Origin: Thermoplasmata archaeon
GTDB taxonomy: Archaea > Thermoplasmatota > Thermoplasmata > Lutacidiplasmatales > UBA184
Reading direction: 5' to 3'
Assembly (NCBI GenBank): GCA_021819135.1
Contig: JAKASE010000022.1
Location: 1-36,077 of the forward strand
DNA: 36,077 nt
Of this stretch, positions 8,419 through 16,658 are shown in pieces (position 1 is the first letter of the stretch; every line of letters begins with the position of its first letter). A program made the position numbers and the translations under genes. Under the pieces are notes generated by a model. The model made no database searches and was not told where the DNA came from. It saw only the letters and a list, made by a program, of their open reading frames with translations.

Positions 8419-9452
8419 CCGCCCCAGCATGGATCCCGGCGCTCCCCCGCGGCGCCGGGGCCGACCGCACGCCCGAGGACCGGGGCGTCCCCCGCGACGG
8501 GGTCCGTCTTCTGGTGAGCCGTCCGTCCGGGCTTGGCTCGACGGTCTTCTCCCGCCTTCCCGAGGTCCTGCGGGAGGGGGACCTTCTCGTGGTCAACGAA
8601 AGCGCGACCCTCTCCGCGAGCCTGCCCGGCCGCGCCGCGTTCGGCGAGTTCCGACTGAACGTCTCGACCGCGTACGGCCCGGACCTGTGGCTGGTCGAGC
8701 CGCGCCACGACTTCCGGTGTCCCGGTCCCCTTCCGCTCCGACCGGGGGATTCTCTCGAGGCGGGCGGGATCCCCGGGCGTTACGTCGCCCCGTACCCCGG
8801 GATCCCCCGGCTCGGGTTCTTTCGTGCCGACGGGGACCTCGGGGACGCGATGGGCCGGGTCGGGCGGCCGATCCACTACGGCTACCTGTCCCGAGAGTAT
8901 CCGATCGAGGAGTACCAGACGGTCTTCAGCCGGCGTCCGGGCAGCGCGGAGATGCCGAGCGCCGCGCGGCCGTTCACCGAGCCCTTGGTCCGGGCCCTCG
9001 AGGGGGCGGGCATCGGGTTCGCGACGATCGTACTGCACACGGGGGTCTCGAGCCTCGAGTGGGGGGACGGCTCGGAGGGGGTCGTACCGATCTACCCGGA
9101 GCCGTTCGAGGTCCCTCGGTCTACCGTGGAGCGGATCGCGTCGGCCCGGGCGCGGGGCGGGAGGGTGATCGCGGTCGGCACGACGGTCGTGCGTGCTCTC
9201 GAGTCAGCGATCGACGAGGGCGGAGTACGAGCGGCACGCGGCTTCACCCGGCGCTACGTGACCCCCGAGCGGCCCGTCCGCACCCTAGACGGGCTCCTCA
9301 CCGGCTTCCACGAGGCGACTTCCACCCATCTCGCGCTACTCGCAGGCTTCGCCGGTATCGACCGGATCCAGCGGGACTACCGATTCGCCGCGGACGGGGG
9401 ATACCTCTGGCATGAGTTCGGGGACAGCCATCTGATCCTCCGAACCGAGTGA
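8415..9452 (+). CDS. QueA homologue (S-adenosylmethionine:tRNA ribosyltransferase-isomerase family)
   Basis: A 345-residue protein with the whole QueA layout: LREGDLLVVNESATLSA-LPG (GDLLVVNDTRVIPARL-G in bacteria), YQTVFSRRPGSAEMPSAARPFTE (YQTVYA-PGSVAAPTAGLHFT), IVLHTGVSSL, ARARGGRVIAVGTTVVRALES and LLTGFHEATSTHLALLAGFAG. Bacterial QueA transfers ribose from SAM to preQ1 in tRNA to make epoxyqueuosine. Archaea normally make archaeosine and do not need this step, so the substrate here may differ. Several catalytic-region motifs are altered (for example PTAGLHFT is PSAARPFT). The start GTG 8415 overlaps the SDR stop. Family is confident; the function is open. Confidence 0.8.
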   Translation: MTAPAWIPALPRGAGADRTPEDRGVPRDGVRLLVSRPSGLGSTVFSRLPEVLREGDLLVVNESATLSASLPGRAAFGEFRLNVSTAYGPDLWLVEPRHDFRCPGPLPLRPGDSLEAGGIPGRYVAPYPGIPRLGFFRADGDLGDAMGRVGRPIHYGYLSREYPIEEYQTVFSRRPGSAEMPSAARPFTEPLVRALEGAGIGFATIVLHTGVSSLEWGDGSEGVVPIYPEPFEVPRSTVERIASARARGGRVIAVGTTVVRALESAIDEGGVRAARGFTRRYVTPERPVRTLDGLLTGFHEATSTHLALLAGFAGIDRIQRDYRFAADGGYLWHEFGDSHLILRTE

Positions 9453-9760
9453 TCCGGGCAGGAAGAGGGCATGGGGCAATCGACCCGAGACTGATCCCCG
9501 GAGGACTCCCTCCGCACTCCGACCTCCCTCGGACGTGCCTTGACTTCATCCTGGGGGAGGGACTCTGGCCGTATGGGTTCCAAAACCGGGGCTGGACCGT
9601 TCCCTGCCTCCCGACCGGCGTCGAGCGAGACCCACCGGTTTAAGTTATGGAATCGTTAGGAGAGTCTCGCGCGCGGGGGCCACGGAGGGTAGGTAACCGG
9701 CCGAGCGGTCACGCGCCCGCCTTTACCGTCTCTTCTCCGGTTTCCGACCATAGGGGGAAC
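9453..9760. promoter_or_regulatory. Intergenic region with promoter of the beta-helix protein
   Basis: About 308 bases. The only clear signal is the TATA-like TTTAAGTT at 9640-9647. It would place the transcription start near 9665-9670 and give a leader of roughly 90 bases before ATG 9761. An in-frame ATG at 9647 overlaps this box and is therefore unlikely. Confidence 0.5.
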
Positions 9761-10873
9761 ATGGCAGTAGGGAGAAATGGGCTGCGCCGAAGACGAACTC
9801 TGGTCGCACTGGGAACGACGCTGTTTCTGGCGTTGGCGACGATGACGGTCCCGCTGATCGCGGGGTCGGCGTCGGCAAAGTTGGCGGCGGTCGCGACCAC
9901 GGATCCGTCGTGCCTCTCCGCCGGGGCGACCGGCCTCACGGCGAAGATCGTGGCGCATAACGGGCAGTGGATCGGGTATCGGTACGTGAACGCGACCGGC
10001 TGCGACATCGGCATCTACGTCGGGCCGGGAGTGCACGACGTCACCATCGTTCATGATTATGTCACCGGGGCCAACGACCACGGAATCTTTGTCCAAGATA
10101 CCGGGGGTGTGTCGATTCGTGACAACGGCGTGGTCCACAACGGGCTGGCGCCGAACAAGTGCGGGACGCCTCCGTGCATTGCGGAGGACAAGGCCATCGA
10201 GCTCTCGGGGACCCACGGCGTGGTCGTTCAGGGCAACCTGGTGGAGGACAACTTCGCCGACGGCGGGATCGGTGTCTCGGATGACGGTCCGATCGACCCG
10301 GGCGCCCCTTCCTCCGGAACCCTCCATGCCGGGACATGGAACGTGGTGTCGGGCAACCAGATCATCGACGACGCGTTCGGATGCGGGATCGTGGTCGCGG
10401 CCTACGATGCCGGTGCGGGAGTCGCCCACAACCTCGTGCGCGGCAACGTCATCATCGGGAGCGGTCCGGGAACGGGACCGTTCGTGGGCGGGATCGTGGT
10501 CGCCGCCGATACCCCCGGCACCTTCGCCTGGGATAACACGGTCGCGCACAACCGCATCTACAGCAGCCTGATCCCCGGGATCGTCGTCCACAGCAACGCT
10601 CCGGGCGACAAGGTCTGGAACAACACGCTCCGATCCAACCAGATCTCCAACAACGGCTTCGAGGGCCCGCCGAACGATCCGACGGTGCCGACCGGCATCG
10701 AGGTGGTCGCCGAGGCCGCGCCCGGGGAGCCCAACGCCCCGACGCTCGCGAACACGACGGTCCTGTACGACACGATCAACAACAATGCGATCGGCGTCTG
10801 GCTGTGCAACGAGGCCAACACGCAGATCGTCGGCCTGCAAGGCTACACGCCGGTCTCGGTGGAGTCCTGCTGA
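9761..10873 (+). CDS. Secreted right-handed beta-helix protein
   Basis: A 370-residue exported protein. ATG 9761 follows AGGGGGA (a ribosome site) and gives a textbook signal peptide: GLRRRR, a hydrophobic stretch and cleavage after SASA near residue 39. The rest consists of short beta-strand coils repeated every ~22-26 residues with N-x-I/V and G-I-x-V cores (HDVTIVHDYVTGANDHGIFV, NLVEDNFADGGIGVSDDG, NRIYSSLIPGIVVHSN, NNTLRSNQISNNGF). This is the PbH1/NosD-like pattern of parallel beta-helices. Such proteins often bind or cleave polysaccharides, but no catalytic motif is evident. Four Cys residues near the start and end may form disulfides. No membrane anchor is seen, so it is probably released. 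Confidence 0.8.
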   Translation: MAVGRNGLRRRRTLVALGTTLFLALATMTVPLIAGSASAKLAAVATTDPSCLSAGATGLTAKIVAHNGQWIGYRYVNATGCDIGIYVGPGVHDVTIVHDYVTGANDHGIFVQDTGGVSIRDNGVVHNGLAPNKCGTPPCIAEDKAIELSGTHGVVVQGNLVEDNFADGGIGVSDDGPIDPGAPSSGTLHAGTWNVVSGNQIIDDAFGCGIVVAAYDAGAGVAHNLVRGNVIIGSGPGTGPFVGGIVVAADTPGTFAWDNTVAHNRIYSSLIPGIVVHSNAPGDKVWNNTLRSNQISNNGFEGPPNDPTVPTGIEVVAEAAPGEPNAPTLANTTVLYDTINNNAIGVWLCNEANTQIVGLQGYTPVSVESC

Positions 10874-11305
10874 AGAGGCGAGCGAAGTCCGTCGGAGAAC
10901 CTCAGCGGGGCCGGACGGGATCCGGCCGACGAATCCTGTCGAGAAGGCAGGAGGGGCCAACCACTTCCATTCTCTCTTGCCGCGGTCCTCCCCGGCCACG
11001 TCTCCTCCCGTCTCGGACTCCCTCAGGCCAGAACGATGGTTCCTGTCGCCCGGGGGTGGTGCAGGTCGTTCACCGATGCCCGTTTCTCGAGGCGTTCTCG
11101 CCTGACGAGGGAGCTCCGCGGCCCCTGGACCTTCGTCTCGCATACCCGGGCGGCCCGGCGGTCGCGGAAACGACCGCCTCCGGGCCCCCGATAGCGAGGG
11201 GACCGCCGCCTTCTCGTACCCCGTGGACGGGAATCCCCCACGATGCCGACGTCGCTCGGGTCAGGGCGGCTCGCGGGCGGACCCCGCCGGAGGAACGAGG
11301 GGGGC
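10874..11305. other. Intergenic region between convergent genes, with a hairpin at 11157-11178
   Basis: 432 bases without a credible gene; the open frames here are low-complexity and Arg/Pro/Ser-rich. A perfect 8-bp stem (GGCGGTCG 11157-11164, CGACCGCC 11171-11178, loop CGGAAA) may act as a bidirectional end for the two converging genes. No T tract follows it. Confidence 0.4.
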
Positions 11306-12235
11306 CTACTTCGAAGCCCCGAGCCCCGCTCGGGCGCGGAGCGCGTGGTAAAAGCCGCCGAACGCGGTCGCGGTCGGCGTGCGCAGCCCTTGGAGGCGGA
11401 GCTGCTCCCGCACCTCGCGGGGGTTCTGGCGCAGGTCGAGGGTCTTCGTGGTGTCGAAGCGGTACTGGAACGTCCCGGCCGGGCCGCGGGGGAACGCCTC
11501 CCAGTCCTTCGCGGTCGTGGAGCGGAGCTCCTGCAGGCGCTTTCCCTCCTGCGGCTGGAACGGCGGGAGCGAGAGGTGCTCCTCGGTCAGCCAGAGCATC
11601 GTCGCGTCGCGGATCGCCTGGCTGGTCGTGTCATCGAGGGCTCCCGGCGCGACCTGGGACTGGACCCAGTCGACGAGCGCGTCGAACGTCTTCTCGGCGT
11701 TCTCCTCGAGCATCACGAGCACCGCGACGCGGATCGCGCTCCGGCGCAGCTGCTCGATGCCGGTATCGCTGAGGCGGTAGTCCGCGGTGAGCCCGAGGAG
11801 GCTCTCCGCGTTCGTGGGCATCTCCTTGAGCGGAAGGACGAACAACGGGACCGGCGCCTCCGACGCGGAGACGAACCAGAGGGCGAACTCCCGGCCGTTC
11901 GTCACGAGCGAGAGGGGCACCCGGCCCTGCTTCGCCTGCTCGGCGACCTCCCCGGGCTCCGAGACGTTCGACGTCCGCTCGCGGACGTCCAGGAACAGTC
12001 TCGGCTGACCCTCGCCGTTCAGGAGCGCGTAGTCCACGGGACCGTTCCCGCTCTTCGCCGGATAGTCCAGGAACACCTGGTGCTTGTCGTGGGGGTCCCA
12101 GCCGAGCGCGACCAGGAACGGATTGACGATCCAGTGCCGGATCTGCTGCTCGGTCACATCCTCCACGTCGCGGAGGACCTCGGCCGCCACCTGGGAGAAC
12201 TCCGTGAGACGCGTGCTCAGATCGACCGCTTCCAT
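11306..12235 (-). CDS. Stand-alone HsdR N-terminal-like (PD-(D/E)xK fold) protein
   Basis: A 309-residue soluble protein. Residues ~25-140 resemble the type I restriction enzyme R protein N-terminal domain: TEQQIRHWIVNPFLVALGWD, then VDYALLNGEGQPRLFLDVRE and VTNGREFALWF, the usual order of helix, D-x-A-L-L strand, acidic-x-Lys strand and 'TDG..W.LY' strand. The expected (D/E)-x-K is D-V-R here, so nuclease activity is doubtful. No HsdM, HsdS or helicase domain is nearby; the C-terminal half is helical and unrecognised. Members of this type are common as single genes in archaea. A strong TATA box lies 27-35 bases before ATG 12235. Confidence 0.65.
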   Translation of the reverse strand: MEAVDLSTRLTEFSQVAAEVLRDVEDVTEQQIRHWIVNPFLVALGWDPHDKHQVFLDYPAKSGNGPVDYALLNGEGQPRLFLDVRERTSNVSEPGEVAEQAKQGRVPLSLVTNGREFALWFVSASEAPVPLFVLPLKEMPTNAESLLGLTADYRLSDTGIEQLRRSAIRVAVLVMLEENAEKTFDALVDWVQSQVAPGALDDTTSQAIRDATMLWLTEEHLSLPPFQPQEGKRLQELRSTTAKDWEAFPRGPAGTFQYRFDTTKTLDLRQNPREVREQLRLQGLRTPTATAFGGFYHALRARAGLGASK

Positions 12236-12260
12236 CGAGGGAATTGATGGCGGGCTTCGG

Positions 12261-12270
12261 GTATAAAAAT
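12261..12270 (-). promoter_or_regulatory. TATA box of the HsdR-N-like gene
   Basis: ATTTTTATAC on the minus strand, about 30 bases before ATG 12235, in otherwise GC-rich sequence. Confidence 0.75.
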
Positions 12271-12314
12271 GCGCCCTCGAGGAGGGAGCCGCGGGACCGG
12301 CGGTCCGGGGCCCC

Positions 12315-13223
12315 CTACCCGGGCGGAGGGCGCCGCCGGCGCGCCTCCGACTCGAGGAACGGGGTAACCGGGGCGAGCGGTGTCGCGAGCCCTTCGTAGG
12401 GAGGGATCCCCAGCATGTCGGAGAGGAGCCACTCGACCTCGTAGACGTAGAGGAGCGAGGAACCGAAGACCTCGAGGAGGCGGGCGAGGCGGACCGAGCT
12501 CCGGTGGGAGAGCCGGAAGTACTTCGGCGGGCGGCCGAGCGCGCGAAAGATCCGGTCCGTCAGGTCCCGGTACCGCCACCGCTCGGGTCCGCCGGCGGTG
12601 ACGTTCCTTCGTCCGGGCGTCTCCGCCTCGCGGCGGAGGATGCGGGCGACATCCGAGGCGGCGATCGGGCTCACGTGGTACTCCCCGTCGCCGAACATCG
12701 GGAACCGGTGGTAGCGGGCCATCGTCCGCATCATCACCGTCAGGAGGACGTCCCGCGGCGCGAACAGGAGGGTGGGGCGCACGATCACGTAGGAGAGGCG
12801 GCTCGCCTCGAGCGCCCGGTCTACCTCCCGCTTGCGGGTGAGGTAGGGAAGTCCCGTCTCGAGGCGCTCCGGAGCGTCCGGCACGCTCACGTGGACGAAC
12901 CGGCGAACACCGACCGCCTCGCTGGTCCGGATGAGGCGGACCAGGCCCTCGGCAAGGGGGGCGAACCGTCGGTCCGGGCCGGTCCGGTACCAGGCCAGGT
13001 TGAGCACCAGGTCGACCTTGTCGAGGAGCGGGGCCCAGTCCCGGACGGTCCCGGCATCCCCGTAGATCCATTCGATGCCGCCCGAGGCTTCCTCGGGGAC
13101 CGGATGCCGGTGCAGCGAGCGGATCGTCCAGTCCCGGCTGAACTCCGCGCGGACGTGCCGTCCGACGAGCCCCCCGGTCCCGCCCACGACGAGCATGCGG
13201 GGCCGGCGGCCGGGGGCGCTCAT
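12315..13223 (-). CDS. NAD(P)-binding epimerase-like protein (atypical SDR, NDUFA9/NmrA-like)
   Basis: A 302-residue atypical SDR. The N-terminus has the cofactor motif VVGGTGGLVGRHV (residues 11-23), followed by DKVDLVLNLAW, VRRFVHVSVPDAPERLETGLPYLTRKREVDRAL and a YVIVRPTLLFAP segment, in the order seen in NDUFA9-like and complex I-associated epimerases. The classical Y-x-x-x-K becomes YLTRKREVD. A C-terminal hydrophobic helical part follows. Members often bind NADPH structurally or modify nucleotide sugars; the substrate is unknown. It is separated from the HsdR-N-like gene by 79 bases and from lipB by 88 bases, so co-transcription with the dehydrogenase operon is possible but not shown. 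Confidence 0.75.
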   Translation of the reverse strand: MSAPGRRPRMLVVGGTGGLVGRHVRAEFSRDWTIRSLHRHPVPEEASGGIEWIYGDAGTVRDWAPLLDKVDLVLNLAWYRTGPDRRFAPLAEGLVRLIRTSEAVGVRRFVHVSVPDAPERLETGLPYLTRKREVDRALEASRLSYVIVRPTLLFAPRDVLLTVMMRTMARYHRFPMFGDGEYHVSPIAASDVARILRREAETPGRRNVTAGGPERWRYRDLTDRIFRALGRPPKYFRLSHRSSVRLARLLEVFGSSLLYVYEVEWLLSDMLGIPPYEGLATPLAPVTPFLESEARRRRPPPG

Positions 13224-13311
13224 CGACCGGGCGGGACCGCCGAGGTGCGTTAAGCCTTCGGGGTCCGCGCCGGGGAAGGGAACGTCATTCCGGGCGGTGC
13301 GTTGGGTCCGG

Positions 13312-13983
13312 CTAACGCGCGGCGCTCGTCGGGGCCACGGCCGCCGCGGGAGCGCCGGGCCCTTGGGGGAGACGAGCCTCGAAGAGGTCGGACCAGGCCG
13401 CGAGGAGCGCCGGACGGACGTCCACGAGCGAGACCGGTCGCCCCAGCTCGCGGGCGAGGGAGGTCATCACGGAGCCGTCGAACCCGCAAGGACGAAGTCG
13501 CTGGAACTCGGAGAGATCGACGTTCACGTTCAGGGCGAACCCATGGAACGTGACCCAATGATCGACGGCGACCCCGACCGAGGCGATCTTCCGCTCCCCG
13601 TCGACCCAGACGCCGCGCCGGCCCTCGACGTGCCGCGCCCGGACCCCGAACGAGCCGACCGTGCGGATCGCGATCTCCTCGAGCTCGTGGACGAACCGGC
13701 GGACGTCCGAGCCCCGGGCGGAGAGGTCGACGATGGGGTAGCCTACCTGCTGGCCCGGACCATGGTACGTCGCGTGTCCCCCCCGCTCGACCGGGACCAC
13801 GGGGAGACCGCTCGCCGCCGCACTGCCGTCGTCCCCCTGCACGCCGACCGTGACGACGGGCGGGTGCTCGACCAGGAATAGGGTGTCCGGGATCCGGCCG
13901 GCCCGCCGATCGCGGACGAGGGCGCGCATCGCCTCAAGGGCCGGGAGGTACTCCCGCCGACCCCAGTCAACGACCGCGGTCAT
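13312..13983 (-). CDS. lipB: Octanoyltransferase (lipoyl(octanoyl) transferase)
   Basis: A 223-residue LipB. It moves an octanoyl group from acyl carrier protein to lipoyl-domain lysines, the first step of lipoic acid assembly. RGGHATYHGPGQQVGYPIVD (residues ~66-85) is the substrate-binding signature. ERKIASVGV holds the conserved Lys and RPCGFDGS holds the catalytic Cys at about residue 166, so the enzyme looks active. ATG 13983 overlaps the end of the E3 gene by 17 bp, which ties it to the 2-oxoacid dehydrogenase operon whose E2 it serves. The C-terminal ~20 residues are Ala/Pro-rich. LipA, needed to insert sulfur, is not in the window. Confidence 0.93.
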   Translation of the reverse strand: MTAVVDWGRREYLPALEAMRALVRDRRAGRIPDTLFLVEHPPVVTVGVQGDDGSAAASGLPVVPVERGGHATYHGPGQQVGYPIVDLSARGSDVRRFVHELEEIAIRTVGSFGVRARHVEGRRGVWVDGERKIASVGVAVDHWVTFHGFALNVNVDLSEFQRLRPCGFDGSVMTSLARELGRPVSLVDVRPALLAAWSDLFEARLPQGPGAPAAAVAPTSAAR

Positions 13984-15409
13984 CCGCGCGTCTCCGTGCG
14001 ACGTGCATCGGCTCGCCGAGCCATAAGAGCGCCGCCTCGGCGAGCGCCTCGGAGAACGTCGGGTGCGGGTGGATCGTCGACGCGACGTCGCGGACCATCG
14101 CCCCCATCTCGATCGCGAGCGCCGCCTCGGCGATGTAATCCCCGACGTGCTCCCCGACGGCGTGCACGCCGAGCAAGAGACCGGAGCTCTCCTCGCCGAC
14201 GACCTTGACCCAGCCGGCGGTCGCGTGGCTGGCATGCGCCCGGCCGAGGGCCGCGTACGGGAACCGGGCCTCTCGGACGTGGTGGCCGCGCGCCTCGGCC
14301 TCCGCGCGGCTCAGGCCGACGGACGCGAGCTCGGGGACCGTGAAGATAACGGACGGCATCGTCTGGAAGTCGAAGCGGGTGGGCCGTCCCGCGAGCGCCT
14401 CGGCGGCGACGACCCCCTCGCGGTAGGACTTGTGGGCGAGCATCGGGGGCCGCGCGACGTCCCCGACCGCGTAGACGTGCGGTTGGCTCGTACGCATCTG
14501 ATCGTCGATCGGGATGAACCCGGACTTCGCGTCGTACGCCACGCCGGCCTCCTCGAGGCCGAGGTCGCGGCTGTCCGGTCGCTTGCCCACGGTGACGAAC
14601 AGGCGCTCTGCCGTGAGTTCCCGGCGGCCCCCGCTCCCCTCGACCGTCATCGTGAGGTGATCGGGCTCGCGGCGGAGGCCCACGGCCTTCGTCGCGACGT
14701 GCGCATGGACCCCGAGCGCCTCGAGCGCCCGGGAGACTTCCCGGGAGAGGTCCGGCTCGACCCCGGGAAGCAGCTGGTCCAGCATCTCCACGATCGTGAC
14801 CTCGACCCCCACCCGGGCGAGGAACTCGCCGAGCTCGCAGCCGCTCACGCCCCCGCCGAGGATCATCATCGACCGCGGCAGCGACGGAAGGGAAAGGAGC
14901 TCCCAGGCGTTCACGACCCGCGTGCCGTCGGTCTCGAAGCCGGGGAGGTTGATGTGGAGGGCGCCGGTGGCGATGACCGCCTGGGCGAAGTCGATCCGCT
15001 CGTGACCGCCGTCGGGGGCCGTGAGGTCCGCCGTGCGCGGGCCGGTGAACCGGGCCCGCCCCGGCAGCACCGTCACCCCCGCGGACTTGAGGAGGACGGA
15101 GACCCCCTGGCGCTCCTTGGCGACGACCCCCTCCTTCCAGCGCATCGTCGCGGAGAGGTCAAAGGCGGGGTCCTTGGCGGTGACGCCGATCTCGGCTCCC
15201 TCGGTGCGGAGGGCATGGTAGAGCAGCGACGCATGGATCAGGGCCTTCGACGGGATGCAGCCGCGGTTCAGGCACTCCCCGCCGAGCTCCGCCTTCTCGA
15301 CGAGCAGGACCTTCTTGCCGAGCTGACCGGCCCGTATCGCGGCCATGTAGCCGCCCGGTCCGCCGCCGATGACCAACACTTCCGTCGAACGACTGTACGT
15401 GCCGGCCAT
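13967..15409 (-). CDS. lpdA: Dihydrolipoamide dehydrogenase (E3)
   Basis: A 480-residue flavoprotein that reoxidises the dihydrolipoyl group of E2 with NAD+. The FAD-binding GGGPGG lies at residues 15-20, the redox-active Cys pair at C46 and C51 (GGECLNRGCIPSK), the NAD-binding GGGVSGCELGEFLARVG in the middle, YAVGDV near 310, and the catalytic His-Glu in HPHPTFSEAL near 445. All key residues are present. Its start follows GGAGGA and lies 12 bases after the stop of the second E1alpha gene; it overlaps lipB downstream. Confidence 0.95.
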   Translation of the reverse strand: MAGTYSRSTEVLVIGGGPGGYMAAIRAGQLGKKVLLVEKAELGGECLNRGCIPSKALIHASLLYHALRTEGAEIGVTAKDPAFDLSATMRWKEGVVAKERQGVSVLLKSAGVTVLPGRARFTGPRTADLTAPDGGHERIDFAQAVIATGALHINLPGFETDGTRVVNAWELLSLPSLPRSMMILGGGVSGCELGEFLARVGVEVTIVEMLDQLLPGVEPDLSREVSRALEALGVHAHVATKAVGLRREPDHLTMTVEGSGGRRELTAERLFVTVGKRPDSRDLGLEEAGVAYDAKSGFIPIDDQMRTSQPHVYAVGDVARPPMLAHKSYREGVVAAEALAGRPTRFDFQTMPSVIFTVPELASVGLSRAEAEARGHHVREARFPYAALGRAHASHATAGWVKVVGEESSGLLLGVHAVGEHVGDYIAEAALAIEMGAMVRDVASTIHPHPTFSEALAEAALLWLGEPMHVARRRADDRGR

Positions 15410-15421
15410 GTGGTCCTCCGC

Positions 15422-16477
15422 CTAGGACGCGTCCCCGCCGGGAGCGGAGGAGGGGGAGGCAAAGACGTCTTCTGTCAGCGTCCTCGGCGCCGGTGGGGAA
15501 GCGGCCTCCGCCGCCTGGACCGCGGCCCGGACCGACTCCTCGGCCGTTGATTGGATCGCCAGCTGCTGATCGGGCGAGAGCAGACCGTGTTCGACCATCC
15601 ACCGCTCGAGACGGAGGACCGGATCGTGCGATGCCGCCCGAGCCGCCCAGTCCCCCGGCTGGTAGCGGCCGGGGTCGTCCGAGCTCGAGTGCGGGGTCAT
15701 CCGGAACGTGAGCAGTTCGAGGAGGGTGGGGCCTCCGTCCTCGCGGGCCGTTCGGAGGGCCGCGCCGATCGCGGCGTAGACGGCCACGAAGTCGGTGCCG
15801 TCGACCCGATGCCCCGGGAACCCGTAGGCCGCTGCCTTCGCGGCGAGGGTCTCGGCCCGCGTCTGCCGACCGACCGGGAGCGAGATCGCCCACTGGTTGT
15901 TGGCGCAGAGGAAGACGACGGGGAGGCGGAAGACCCCCGCGAAGTTCATCCCGGCGTGGAAGTCGTTCGAGCTGGTCGCCCCGTCGCCGAAGCAGGCGAG
16001 GACGGCCCCCCGGTCGTGGCGATGGCGGAGGGCGTACGCGAGCCCGGCCGCCTGGGAGATCTGCGTGCCGATCACGGAGGACATCGAGACGTAGTGGACC
16101 TCCCGGGCCGTAGGATGGCAGGGCATCTGGCGGCCCTTCGCCGGGTCGAGGGAGTTGCCGAAGATCGAATGGGCGTACCCCTCGAGCGAGAACCCCCGGA
16201 CGATGGCGACCCACTGCTCGCGGAGGCCGGGGAAGACCCAGTCGTCCGATGAGCTCGCGAGGCCGGCCGCGACGTTGACCGACTCCTGACCGGTCGACGC
16301 CCCGTAGAACCCGATGCGGCCCTGCCGCTGGAGGGACTGCATGCGCCCGTCGAAAGCGCGGGCGAGCGCCATCCACCCGTAGGCCGAGACGAGGCGCTCC
16401 TTCCAGCGGTCGCCGAGCGCCGCGGCGACCTCGTCGTCCGAGTACGGAAGAGGCTCTACGGGGGAGCTTCCGCTCAT
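15422..16477 (-). CDS. 2-oxoacid dehydrogenase E1 alpha subunit, second copy
   Basis: A 351-residue E1alpha of the branched-chain/acetoin/pyruvate type. The ThDP motif runs from GDGATSSNDFHAG to NNQWAISLP (residues ~160-195), and the phosphorylation-loop region PHSSSDDPGRY is present. It is about 45-50% identical by eye to the first E1alpha (25675-26760) but lacks its own E1beta gene. ATG 16477 lies directly at the left end of the inserted element. Reading upstream through the 16-bp repeat gives ELFAELA and a TGA that overlaps this ATG (ATGA): this is the relic of an ancestral overlap with E2. It is now separated from the operon promoter by 6.9 kb. A weak TATA-like ATTTTAC inside the element (about 16519-16525, minus strand) may drive it. 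Confidence 0.92.
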   Translation of the reverse strand: MSGSSPVEPLPYSDDEVAAALGDRWKERLVSAYGWMALARAFDGRMQSLQRQGRIGFYGASTGQESVNVAAGLASSSDDWVFPGLREQWVAIVRGFSLEGYAHSIFGNSLDPAKGRQMPCHPTAREVHYVSMSSVIGTQISQAAGLAYALRHRHDRGAVLACFGDGATSSNDFHAGMNFAGVFRLPVVFLCANNQWAISLPVGRQTRAETLAAKAAAYGFPGHRVDGTDFVAVYAAIGAALRTAREDGGPTLLELLTFRMTPHSSSDDPGRYQPGDWAARAASHDPVLRLERWMVEHGLLSPDQQLAIQSTAEESVRAAVQAAEAASPPAPRTLTEDVFASPSSAPGGDAS

Positions 16478-16493
16478 GCGAGCTCGGCGAACA
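16478..16493. repeat. Left attachment site (attL core) of the integrated element
   Basis: GCGAGCTCGGCGAACA, identical to 23341-23356. With two mismatches the match extends to 23 bp (16474-16496 against 23337-23359). The core encodes the end of E2 (LFAELA) on the minus strand and contains the palindrome CGAGCTCG. Confidence 0.88.
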
Positions 16494-16620
16494 ACTCGCG
16501 CCCCGTCAGGGACGACGCCGTAAAATCGACGGGAACGACCTTCGTCGCTCGCACCTCGGACTGGCCGAACGACAGGCCCGACTTGAACTCTGTCCCACCA
16601 CCCAGGAGCTAACCGATTCC

Positions 16621-16650
16621 ACGGCCCCGGTCGCCCGGGGCCGTTCTTTT
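16621..16650 (+). promoter_or_regulatory. Perfect GC hairpin with T-rich tail in the leader of the first element gene
   Basis: ACGGCCCCGG and CCGGGGCCGT form a perfect 10-bp stem with loop TCGC, followed by TCTTTT, ending 8 bases before ATG 16659. It looks like an intrinsic terminator, yet no gene precedes it on this strand. It could insulate the element from reading in from outside, attenuate the operon, or be an operator. Confidence 0.55.
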
Positions 16651-16658
16651 CAGGGGCC

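Noticed and set aside
16478-16530. A truncated second E2 gene suggested by ELFAELA before the second E1alpha
   Set aside because: Similarity stops at the 16-bp core; the residues upstream (VDFTASSLTGR) do not resemble E2, so it is an att site rather than a duplicated gene.
16575-16620. A possible antisense tRNA piece (ACTTGAACTC, GGAGCTAACC) as an integration site
   Set aside because: The T stem and D stem do not pair and no acceptor or anticodon stem can be built.
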